DNA of 5,107 nt from Melaminivora alkalimesophila (GTDB taxonomy: Bacteria; Pseudomonadota; Gammaproteobacteria; Burkholderiales; Burkholderiaceae_C). The stretch spans positions 1 to 5,107 of the forward strand of contig NZ_ALEE01000651.1 in NCBI RefSeq assembly GCF_000282995.1, given 5' to 3'. The notes below the pieces were generated by a model, which made no database searches, was not told the origin of the DNA, and saw only the letters and a program-made list of their open reading frames with translations. Positions 1-5,107 of the stretch are shown one piece after another. The position numbers and the translations under genes were made by a program. How positions within the stretch are numbered: position 1 is the first letter of the stretch; each line of letters opens with the position of its first letter.

Positions 1-764
1 TGGCGCCCGCTGCCGGGAAACAGCCGGGCCTCGCCCACCGACAGCTGGGCCGCGTTGGCGCCCAGCACCAGCGCCTGGCTGCCGCCTACGAAGATGCCCA
101 CGCTGCCGTCGTCGGCCGGGATCTGCGTGGTCTGCACGTGCTGGTTCAGCTCGCGGATAAGCTGGTCGCGCCGGTCCAGCAGGTCGTTGGGCGTCTGCCC
201 GTTGCCCTTGACGCGTGCGATCTGCTCGTTGACCTCGGCGATGCCTACCGCCAGCTGGTTGATGCGCACCACGTCGGTCTTGAGCTGCTCGCCGACCGAG
301 TAGCCGATCTGCTGCAGCTGCTCGGCCGCCGAACGCATGCGCGCGGCCATCTCGTCCATGCGCGTGAGCGTGACGGTGCGCGCCGTGAGGTCGGTGGGCG
401 CGGCGACCACGTCGCCCAGCGAATTGAGCATGTCGGTGATGGACGCGCCCAGGCCGGCGGTGCCGCCCTGGAACACGTCCTGCAGCTGCGCGGTGCGCTC
501 GGCGCGCACGGCGTCGCCCGCCTGCACGGCCTGCGCCGCCGTGGCCTGGCGCGTCAGCAGCTCGTTGTGGTTGCGCAGGATGGTGGCCACCTGCACGCCC
601 TTGCCGATGTAGCCCGAGCCGGTGAACTGCCCCGGCACGGTCTGCATGACCACGCTCTGGCGCGAGTAGCCGGCGGTGCTGACGTTGGCGATGTTGTGCC
701 CGGTGGTTTGCAGGGCCACCTGGTTGGCGAGGAGGGCGCGGGCGCCGACGTTCAGAAGACTCAT
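1..764 (-). CDS. flgK: Flagellar hook-associated protein 1 FlgK, N-terminal part (cut by window edge)
   Basis: FlgK (HAP1) is exported through the flagellar type III apparatus and forms the junction between hook and filament. The reading frame gives 254 residues from the ATG at 764 to the left edge, with no stop; the C-terminal part lies outside the window. The start MSLLNVGARALLANQ and the following GHNIANVSTAGYSRQ (about residues 22-36) are the conserved N-terminal signature of the FlgK/rod-hook family. A helix-rich segment follows (about 64-220), including LLDRRDQLIRELNQHV, a well-conserved FlgK stretch. No cleavable signal peptide is seen, as expected for a type III substrate. There is no alternative in-frame start nearby upstream, so the start is firm, although the bases before it hold no convincing Shine-Dalgarno sequence. 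It follows flgJ by 50 bases, the standard gene order. No frameshift is visible in the part present. Confidence 0.97.
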   Translation of the reverse strand, partial: MSLLNVGARALLANQVALQTTGHNIANVSTAGYSRQSVVMQTVPGQFTGSGYIGKGVQVATILRNHNELLTRQATAAQAVQAGDAVRAERTAQLQDVFQGGTAGLGASITDMLNSLGDVVAAPTDLTARTVTLTRMDEMAARMRSAAEQLQQIGYSVGEQLKTDVVRINQLAVGIAEVNEQIARVKGNGQTPNDLLDRRDQLIRELNQHVQTTQIPADDGSVGIFVGGSQALVLGANAAQLSVGEARLFPGSGR

Positions 765-814
765 GGCGGGGTTCTGGCGCTGTCTGTGGGCAGGCTCGTG
801 GAGGCGGCGGCGCG
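765..814 (-). other. flgJ-flgK intergenic gap
   Basis: These 50 bases separate the flgJ stop from the flgK start. On the minus strand the last bases before the flgK ATG read CAGAACCCCGCC, with no purine-rich ribosome-binding motif. I see no inverted repeat followed by a T run, so no intrinsic terminator, and no recognisable sigma-28 or sigma-54 promoter. FlgK is often a late or middle gene with its own control in other species, but nothing here shows that. Confidence 0.5.
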
Positions 815-1768
815 TCAGGCCTGGCTGCCAGGGGTGGCCTGGCCGGCGGCCGGCGCGCGGGCGACGGTCAAGGTGCTCTGGATGGCGCGGCTGAGCTTGG
901 CGGCGTACTGCGGGTCGGTGGCGTAGCCGGCCCTTTGCAGCTCGGCCGCCCAGGCCTGGGCCGAATGGGTCTTGGCCAGCGCCTTCTCGTAGCGCGGGCT
1001 CTGGGTGATCAGCCGGGCGTAGTCGCGGAACGAATCGGCGTAGGAGTCGTAGGCGCGGAACTTGGCCGTGACCTTGCGCGGCTTGCCGTCGATGTACTCG
1101 GTGGTGGTGATCTCGGCCACCTTGCCCGTCCAGCCGCGGCCGGCCTTGATGCCGAACAGGTTGAACGAGTTGCTGCCATCCTTGTGGCGGATTTCGCTCC
1201 TGCCCCAGCCCGTCTCGTGGCCGGCCTGGCCCAGCATGAAGCTGGCGGGGATGCCGCTCTCGCGCGCCACGGCCTCGGCGGCGGCGCGGTGGCCTTGCAC
1301 GAAGTCCTCCTTGCCCCGCGGCGACGGGGCGCGCGGGTCGTCGGCCGGCGCGGGGGCGCGCCGCTGCAGCGCGTCCAGGCGCAGCGTGGCGCCGGGCACG
1401 AGCGTGGGCGCCTCGCCCGCGCCGCCGAGCTGGCGCGCCAATTGGCGCTGGATGGCCTCGGACAGGCCGCCGGGCATGCCCGACATCTGCACCGACAGCT
1501 GCTGGTCCATCAGGTCGTTGGCCAGGTTGCCCTCGGCGCCGTCCAGCAGCCCGGACTTCATGGTCGCCTCGCGCATGCTCTTGATCAGCTCGCGCATGAA
1601 CAGCGACTCGAGCTGCTTGGCCGACTCCTGCACCGCCGAGCGCTGGCCCTCGCCGCCCTGCGCGGCCTGGGCCTTCAGGTGGTTCAGGGTGCGGCCGTCC
1701 ACGGCCAGCGCCTGGCGCGGGGCGAGGGCCGCGCCGCGGCCGGACAGGGCAAGCGTCGGCAGGCTCAT
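815..1768 (-). CDS. flgJ: FlgJ: rod-binding scaffold fused to a peptidoglycan hydrolase
   Basis: FlgJ acts in the periplasm. Its N-terminal domain binds and caps the growing rod, and its C-terminal domain cuts peptidoglycan so the rod can cross the wall. The protein has 317 residues, normal for two-domain FlgJ. Residues about 45-110 form the rod-binding domain (SAKQLESLFMRELIKSMREA, then NLANDLMDQQLS). A Pro/Ala/Arg-rich linker spans about 112-153. Residues about 154-300 form a glucosaminidase-family (GH73-like) domain. It contains GQAGHETGWG with Glu185 as the likely catalytic acid, the SFNLFGIKAG motif (201-210), and GYATDPQYAAKL (281-292), whose Tyr282 sits where family members have a functionally important tyrosine. 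The domain therefore looks active. No signal peptide is seen, consistent with export by the flagellar type III system. The ATG lies one base after the flgI stop and has a very strong Shine-Dalgarno sequence inside the flgI end. Confidence 0.97.
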   Translation of the reverse strand: MSLPTLALSGRGAALAPRQALAVDGRTLNHLKAQAAQGGEGQRSAVQESAKQLESLFMRELIKSMREATMKSGLLDGAEGNLANDLMDQQLSVQMSGMPGGLSEAIQRQLARQLGGAGEAPTLVPGATLRLDALQRRAPAPADDPRAPSPRGKEDFVQGHRAAAEAVARESGIPASFMLGQAGHETGWGRSEIRHKDGSNSFNLFGIKAGRGWTGKVAEITTTEYIDGKPRKVTAKFRAYDSYADSFRDYARLITQSPRYEKALAKTHSAQAWAAELQRAGYATDPQYAAKLSRAIQSTLTVARAPAAGQATPGSQA

Positions 1769-1769
1769 G

Positions 1770-2900
1770 TCAGATCACCTCCAGTTCCGCGTTCAGCGCG
1801 CCCGCGGCCTTAATGGCCTGCAGGATGGCCAGCAGGTCCTGCGGCGTGGCGCCCAGGGTGTTGAGCGCGCGCACCACGTCGGCCAGCTGGGGCGATGCGG
1901 GCACCTGCATGACCTGGCCGGCGTCGGCCTGGATGGAGATGTCGCTCTTTTGCGCCACCACCGTCTGCCCGCGCGACAGCGGGTTGGGCTGGCTTATGAC
2001 GGGCGTGCTGCTGATGACGATGGACAGGTTGCCGTGCGCGATGGCGCAGGGCCCCAGCGTGACGGCCTGGTTGAGCACGATGGAGCCGGTGCGCGCGTTG
2101 ATGACCACCTTGGCCGCGGGGGTCGACTCGGGCAGCTGCAGCTCCTCCAGCTCGGCGATGAAGTTCACGCGCGCACCCGGGTCCAGGGGCGCGCGCACTT
2201 GCACGGTGCGCCCGTCCAGGGCCGTGGCCGTGTCCTGGCCGGCGCGGGCGTTGATCGCCAGCGCCACCTTGCGCGCGGCCTGGAAGTCCGAGGCCGCCAG
2301 GCTCAGCGTGATGGTGTCGCCGCCGTGCAGCGGCGTGGGCACGCTGCGCTCGACCTGGGCGCCCTCGGGAATGCGGCCGGCGCTCAGGTGGTTGACCTGC
2401 ACCTTGCTGCCGCCGGCCGAGGCGCCCGCGCCGCCGACCACGACGTTGCCCTGCGCCAGGGCGTAGATCTCGCCGTCGGCGCCGCGCAGCGGCGTGGCAA
2501 TCAGCGTGCCGCCCTTGAGCGACTTGGCGTTGCCGATGGACGAGACGGACACGTCGATGTGCTGGCCCGGCTGGGCGAACGCGGGCAGCTCGGCCGTCAC
2601 CACCACCGTGGCGACGTTCTTGAGCTGCGGCACGGTGGTGCCCGGCGGCAGCGAGATGCCCATCTGCTGCAGGTAGTTGGCCATGGCCTGCGCGGTGATC
2701 GGCATCTGGGTGGACTGGTCGCCCGTGCCGTCCAGCCCCACCACCAGGCCGTAGCCCGACAGCTGGTTGCTGCGCACGCCCTGCACGGCGGCGATCTCCT
2801 TGATGCGCACCGCCTGGGCGGGCGCGGCCCAGGCCAGCGCGAGCAGCGCGGCGGCCAGCCAGCGGGCGAAGCGGGAGGGGGCGCGGGACAGGGAAATCAT
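1770..2900 (-). CDS. flgI: Flagellar P-ring protein FlgI
   Basis: FlgI is exported by the Sec pathway and assembles around the rod in the peptidoglycan layer as the P-ring. The chosen ATG at 2900 gives 376 residues, the usual FlgI length. It starts with a clear signal peptide: basic residues (R6, R10, R13), a hydrophobic core (14-25) and APAQA, with cleavage probably after Ala30, leaving VRIKEIAAVQGVRSNQL. Hallmarks follow: GYGLVVGLDGTGDQ (49-62), LKNVATVVVTAELP (93-106), RGQTVVA (310-316), and the conserved C-terminus VVRALNTLGATPQDLLAILQ ending ELEVI. The frame stays open far upstream of this ATG, but that extension covers the preceding gene and lacks family similarity, so it is rejected. 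The start has only a weak Shine-Dalgarno motif (AGGG, two bases from the ATG). One oddity: the mature protein has a single cysteine (Cys285). The second cysteine of enteric FlgI, in the C-terminal SAGC context, is Ala368 here. Confidence 0.97.
   Translation of the reverse strand: MISLSRAPSRFARWLAAALLALAWAAPAQAVRIKEIAAVQGVRSNQLSGYGLVVGLDGTGDQSTQMPITAQAMANYLQQMGISLPPGTTVPQLKNVATVVVTAELPAFAQPGQHIDVSVSSIGNAKSLKGGTLIATPLRGADGEIYALAQGNVVVGGAGASAGGSKVQVNHLSAGRIPEGAQVERSVPTPLHGGDTITLSLAASDFQAARKVALAINARAGQDTATALDGRTVQVRAPLDPGARVNFIAELEELQLPESTPAAKVVINARTGSIVLNQAVTLGPCAIAHGNLSIVISSTPVISQPNPLSRGQTVVAQKSDISIQADAGQVMQVPASPQLADVVRALNTLGATPQDLLAILQAIKAAGALNAELEVI
1774..1782 (-). promoter_or_regulatory. Strong ribosome-binding site of flgJ inside flgI
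   Basis: The minus strand reads GGAGGTGAT, nine bases complementary to the 3' end of 16S rRNA, ending five bases before the flgJ ATG (nine bases from GGAGG to ATG). It lies within the last codons of flgI (Leu-Glu-Val-Ile), and the flgI stop is one base from the flgJ start. This fixes the flgJ start and suggests translational coupling of flgI and flgJ. Confidence 0.85.
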
Positions 2901-3000
2901 GGCCCTGATTGTGGAGACGGCGGCCCGTTGCGAAGCCGGGAAAAGCGGGGCAAAGGGGGCGCAAAGGCCGGCATTGGCGCGCCGCCGGGCGGCCGCCCGC
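2901..3000 (-). other. Intergenic gap before flgI, G+C-rich with palindromes
   Basis: This is the longest non-coding gap in the window and separates the unknown exported-protein gene from flgI. Its upstream part (2976-2999) holds two back-to-back self-complementary sequences. Downstream, the transcript strand is pyrimidine-rich, with runs such as CCCCCTTT and CTTTTCCC (about 2940-2970). I see no stem followed by a T run, so no intrinsic terminator. I find no clear sigma-70, sigma-28 or sigma-54 promoter. A structured leader affecting flgI translation is possible but unproven. Confidence 0.5.
2976..2999. repeat. Two adjacent perfect palindromes (GGCGCGCC and CGGGCGGCCGCCCG)
   Basis: An 8-base palindrome at 2976-2983 is followed two bases later by a perfect 14-base palindrome at 2986-2999, which ends two bases before the stop codon of the unknown gene at 3001. 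Each could fold into a short G+C hairpin in the transcript. In DNA of this base composition such palindromes can arise by chance, and no T run follows, so a terminator role is not supported. Confidence 0.55.
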
Positions 3001-3969
3001 TCAGCCGCGCGGACGTCCGACGCGCACGGCCGCCGGCATGGGGGCCGGCGCGCGGCGGATGCAGTAGTACTGGCCGTTGGGCACGCTCGCCAAGTGGTTG
3101 GCGCGCAGTGCGCCGGTGCCGGCGGCAGCGGCCCCCGTGTCGTACAGACCCGACTGCACATGGTAGACGCCGCCGGGGCGCAGCGCCAGGCCGCCACCGT
3201 AGAAGCCCGCGGCCTCGGCCGTCGCCAGCTCGTCGGCGGTCGGCAGCTGCGCGCCCTGGGCGTCGCACCAACGCAGCGCCACCTCGCGCGAGACCAGCCG
3301 GTCGGCGTGGCCGGGCGCGGCCGTGAGCCACTGCGCGCCCGGCGTGGGGTTGCGCGGCGGCGCGAAGCGCGTGCCCTCGAAATAGTCGAACAGCTCGCGC
3401 GCCAGCGCCTCGGCCAGCGCCGGCGCGGGCGCCGTCACGGTGAAGCTCTGCGAGGCGCCGCTGCGCAGGCGCACCAGGGTCGCGGTGGCCTGCACCAGCG
3501 GCCCTTCCAGCCGCGTGTAGGTGATGTAGGCGGCCAGCGCCACGCGCGCCGCCCGCGCCTTGAGTTCGTCCTGGGCGAGGGGCTGCTGCAATTGCGACGG
3601 CGAGGTCTCGGAAAAATCGAAGCGCAGGCGCGGCTGCGCCAGGTTGGCGCGGCGCGCCTGGCGGTCGAGCTCGCCGATCAGCTGGGCGTTCAGGCTGCGC
3701 CCGAACTCGGCCAGGGCGCGCTGCTCGTGGTGGGCCTGCAGGGCGTCGATGGCCTGCAGGGCGGCCGCGACCTTGGCCGGATCGGCCTTGTCGGCGTGCA
3801 GGTCGCCAAAGACCTTGCGGTCGGCCTCGTAGTCGGCCAGGTCGGCGGCGCGCACCACCGGGATATTCGGCCACACCCGCAGCGGGCCGGGCAGTTCGCG
3901 CAGGTCCTGGGCCGGCGCCGCGAGGCACCACAGGCAGGCGAGGGCCGCAAGGGCGCGCTGCAGGCGCAT
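3001..3969 (-). CDS. Unknown exported protein encoded between flgH and flgI
   Basis: I do not recognise this 322-residue protein. Its start is supported by a GAGG ribosome-binding site eight bases upstream. Residues 1-20 look like a Sec signal peptide (R2, R5, hydrophobic 6-18, AAPA then Gln21); no good lipobox is present, so the protein is probably periplasmic. Residues about 40-145 are mostly charged and helix-forming (for example DPAKVAAALQAIDALQAHHE). Residues about 146-200 read as two strands and a helix (AYITYTRLEGPLVQATATLV, then ALAEALARELFDYF). Residues about 225-306 resemble the bacterial C-type-lectin/formylglycine-enzyme-like fold by motif: ALRWCDAQGAQLPTADEL near its start and GQYYCIRR at its end. 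The mature protein has exactly two cysteines, Cys235 and Cys303, well placed to form a disulfide. The domain is far too short to be a full sulfatase-modifying enzyme. Its base composition matches its neighbours, and it sits 10 bases after flgH, so co-expression with the ring genes is likely. A role in ring assembly or the envelope is inference only. Confidence 0.85.
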   Translation of the reverse strand: MRLQRALAALACLWCLAAPAQDLRELPGPLRVWPNIPVVRAADLADYEADRKVFGDLHADKADPAKVAAALQAIDALQAHHEQRALAEFGRSLNAQLIGELDRQARRANLAQPRLRFDFSETSPSQLQQPLAQDELKARAARVALAAYITYTRLEGPLVQATATLVRLRSGASQSFTVTAPAPALAEALARELFDYFEGTRFAPPRNPTPGAQWLTAAPGHADRLVSREVALRWCDAQGAQLPTADELATAEAAGFYGGGLALRPGGVYHVQSGLYDTGAAAAGTGALRANHLASVPNGQYYCIRRAPAPMPAAVRVGRPRG

Positions 3970-3977
3970 GGCGGCCG

Positions 3978-3981
3978 CCTC
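3978..3981 (-). promoter_or_regulatory. Ribosome-binding site of the unknown gene, overlapping the flgH stop
   Basis: The minus strand reads TGAGGCGGCCGCCATG: the flgH stop TGA runs straight into a GAGG motif, eight bases before the ATG at 3969. The arrangement mirrors the flgG-flgH junction. It supports the chosen start and suggests that the unknown gene is translated by coupling to flgH. Confidence 0.7.
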
Positions 3982-4708
3982 AGAACGGCGTCACGTTGTT
4001 GAAGGCGCGCGCCAGCCAGCCCATGGCCTGGGCCTCGGCCTGCTCGCCCAGCCCGCGCGAGACCACGCGCACGTTCGCCACGTATTCCGAGCGGATCTCG
4101 CTGGGCGTGAAACCGTCCTTGCTGCGGCGCAGGTTGCGCGGGTCCACGATGCCGGAAAAGCGCAGCACGTCGACGCTGCGGTTCACGCCGACCTGCTTCT
4201 CCCCGGTGATGACCAGGTGCCCGTTGGGCAGCACTTCGGTGACGACGGCCGTGATGCTGCTCTCGAACTTGTTCTTGCTGCTGGTGTCGCCATTGCCGTT
4301 GAAGGTGGTCTCGGAGCCGGCGCCCAGCTTGGAGTGCCCGACCACCTTGGCGGCCACCTTGGAAGGCAGCAGCGGCACGTCGGTGATGCCGGCGCTGGTC
4401 TTGGAATTGCGCCCGATGGTGGACTTGCTGTTTTGCTGCGCCTCGATCCGCTCTTCGATCCTGATGCTCACCAGGTCGCCGACGTAGCGCGCGCGCGGGT
4501 CCTCGAAGCCGGGGCGGTAGCTGGCGGCGTGGAACAGGCTGCCGGTGGGGCGGCCGTGCACCGCCGGCTGGGCGGGCGCCTGCACCATGGGCAGCTGCGT
4601 CGGCAGCACGTCCACCGGCGGGGGCGGGTTGACGCTGGCGCAGCCGGCGGCCAGCAGCGCGGCAGCGGCGGCGGCCAGGAGGCGCGCGGGGCGGGAAGCG
4701 GTGTGCAT
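3980..4708 (-). CDS. flgH: Flagellar L-ring lipoprotein FlgH
   Basis: FlgH forms the L-ring, the outer-membrane bushing around the flagellar rod. From the ATG at 4708 the protein has 242 residues, close to the family norm. It begins with a lipoprotein signal: R6, R9, a Leu/Ala-rich core (10-19), then LLAAGC with Cys23 as the likely lipidated residue. Family signatures follow: VGDLVSIRIEE (76-86), TFNGNGDTSSKN (about 135-146), VLPNGHLVITGEKQV (159-173), RFSGIVDPRN (183-192) and the C-terminal MGWLARAFNNVTPF (229-242). An alternative GTG start at 4723 would add five residues and overlap the flgG stop as GTGA. The ATG is preferred because a GAGGA ribosome-binding site sits eight bases before it, while the GTG has no such site. 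The stop is followed after 10 bases by the unknown exported-protein gene. Confidence 0.97.
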   Translation of the reverse strand: MHTASRPARLLAAAAAALLAAGCASVNPPPPVDVLPTQLPMVQAPAQPAVHGRPTGSLFHAASYRPGFEDPRARYVGDLVSIRIEERIEAQQNSKSTIGRNSKTSAGITDVPLLPSKVAAKVVGHSKLGAGSETTFNGNGDTSSKNKFESSITAVVTEVLPNGHLVITGEKQVGVNRSVDVLRFSGIVDPRNLRRSKDGFTPSEIRSEYVANVRVVSRGLGEQAEAQAMGWLARAFNNVTPF

Positions 4709-4716
4709 GGCGGTGT

Positions 4717-4721
4717 TCCTC
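4717..4721 (-). promoter_or_regulatory. Ribosome-binding site of flgH, overlapping the flgG stop
   Basis: The minus strand reads TGAGGAACACCGCCATG. The flgG stop TGA overlaps a GAGGA motif, with eight bases between it and the flgH ATG at 4708. This decides the ATG over the nearby GTG at 4723 and points to coupled translation of flgG and flgH. Confidence 0.75.
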
Positions 4722-5107
4722 ACAGTTGCGACAGCTTGGCGAGCATCTGGTCGCTGGTCTGGATGGCCTTGGAATTCATCTCGTAGGCGCGCTGGGTCTG
4801 GATCATGTTGACCAGCTCCTCGACCACGTTGACGTTGGAGTTCTCCAGGAAGCCCTGCTTGACCAGCCCCAGCCCGTTGGTGCCGGGCTCGGCCTGCTGC
4901 GGCGGGCCCGAGGCGGCGGACTCGCGGTACATGTTCTGGCCCACGGGCTCCAGGCCCGCGGAGTTCACGAAGCTGGACATGGCCAGCTGCCCCACCTGCT
5001 GCGGCGCGGGGTTGCCCGCGAGGGTCACGTTGACCACGCCGGTTTCGCTGATGCTGATGCTCTTGGCATCGGTCGGGACGGTGATGCCCGGCGCGATCGG
5101 CAGGGGG
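4720..5107 (-). CDS. flgG: Distal rod protein FlgG, C-terminal part (cut by window edge)
   Basis: FlgG polymerises into the distal rod of the flagellum, inside the L- and P-rings, after type III export. The last 128 residues are present, and the frame runs off the right edge; the start lies outside the window. The GTG at 5037 is an internal valine codon, not a start, since the frame upstream of it still reads as FlgG (APGITVPTDAKSISISETG). Signatures are the segment GVVNVTL, VGQLAMSSFVNSAGLEPVGQ, GLVKQGFLENSNVNVVEELV and the terminal IQTQRAYEMNSKAIQTSDQM ending in LAKLSQL, the conserved C-terminal helix of rod-hook proteins. The stop overlaps the flgH ribosome-binding site. Confidence 0.96.
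   Translation of the reverse strand, partial: PLPIAPGITVPTDAKSISISETGVVNVTLAGNPAPQQVGQLAMSSFVNSAGLEPVGQNMYRESAASGPPQQAEPGTNGLGLVKQGFLENSNVNVVEELVNMIQTQRAYEMNSKAIQTSDQMLAKLSQL

Noticed and set aside
2976..2999. Intrinsic transcription terminator at the palindromes before flgI
   Set aside because: No T run follows on the transcript strand, and flgI and flgJ downstream have no visible promoter of their own.
1770..3197. Longer version of FlgI (475 residues) starting at 3197
   Set aside because: The extra N-terminal part reads through the unknown gene in another frame and lacks family similarity. The ATG at 2900 is followed directly by a proper signal peptide.
1062..3326. Very long open frame on the plus strand (754 codons), with other long plus-strand frames at 138-926, 935-1813, 2767-4002 and 3968-4786
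   Set aside because: They lie antisense to well-identified flagellar genes, have Arg/Ala/Gly/His-rich compositions without domain character, and are expected where high G+C removes stop codons. No ribosome-binding sites or family motifs support them.
3001..3330. Possible diversity-generating retroelement target, because of the C-type-lectin-like C-terminus
   Set aside because: No reverse transcriptase, template repeat or adenine-biased variable repeat is visible in the window.
2897..3931. Alternative minus-strand frame of 344 codons overlapping the unknown gene
   Set aside because: It is rich in Arg, Gly, Ala and Pro with no signal peptide or domain pattern. The frame at 3001-3969 has a signal peptide, a ribosome-binding site and ordered motifs.
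4709..4723. GTG start for flgH at 4723, overlapping the flgG stop as GTGA
   Set aside because: The ATG at 4708 has GAGGA eight bases upstream and gives a more typical lipoprotein signal. The GTG has no comparable site, though it cannot be fully excluded.

Overview
The window is one stretch of a flagellar basal-body operon, read entirely on the minus strand. In transcription order (right to left) it holds: the C-terminal end of flgG (distal rod), flgH (L-ring lipoprotein), an unrecognised exported protein of 322 residues, flgI (P-ring), flgJ (rod cap/muramidase) and the N-terminal part of flgK (hook-filament junction protein). Both edge genes are cut by the window. The order flgG-flgH-flgI-flgJ-flgK is the classical proteobacterial one; the extra gene between flgH and flgI is the only departure from it.

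The host looks like a motile, Gram-negative betaproteobacterium, probably of the Burkholderiales (Comamonadaceae-like). The evidence is the very high G+C content with G/C at most third codon positions, the presence of L- and P-ring genes (so an outer membrane), and a two-domain FlgJ with a fused muramidase, typical of Beta- and Gammaproteobacteria. The family-level placement is inference from general character, not from a marker gene.

The genes are packed tightly. The flgG stop lies 11 bases before the flgH ATG, the flgH stop lies 10 bases before the unknown gene, and the flgI stop lies 1 base before flgJ. In three of these junctions a good Shine-Dalgarno sequence overlaps the end of the upstream gene, which suggests translational coupling. 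Two junctions are looser: 100 bases between the unknown gene and flgI, and 50 bases between flgJ and flgK. Neither contains a recognisable terminator. No stretch over 300 bases lacks a gene, and I see no RNA genes, mobile elements, CRISPR arrays or promoters.

Functionally, FlgG forms the distal rod. FlgJ caps the growing rod and cuts peptidoglycan so the rod can pass. FlgI and FlgH form the periplasmic and outer-membrane bushings, and FlgK starts the hook-filament junction. The unknown protein has a signal peptide and, by position, may act in the same envelope space. It is the most interesting item here. Long open frames on the plus strand are shadows of the minus-strand genes in high-G+C DNA.
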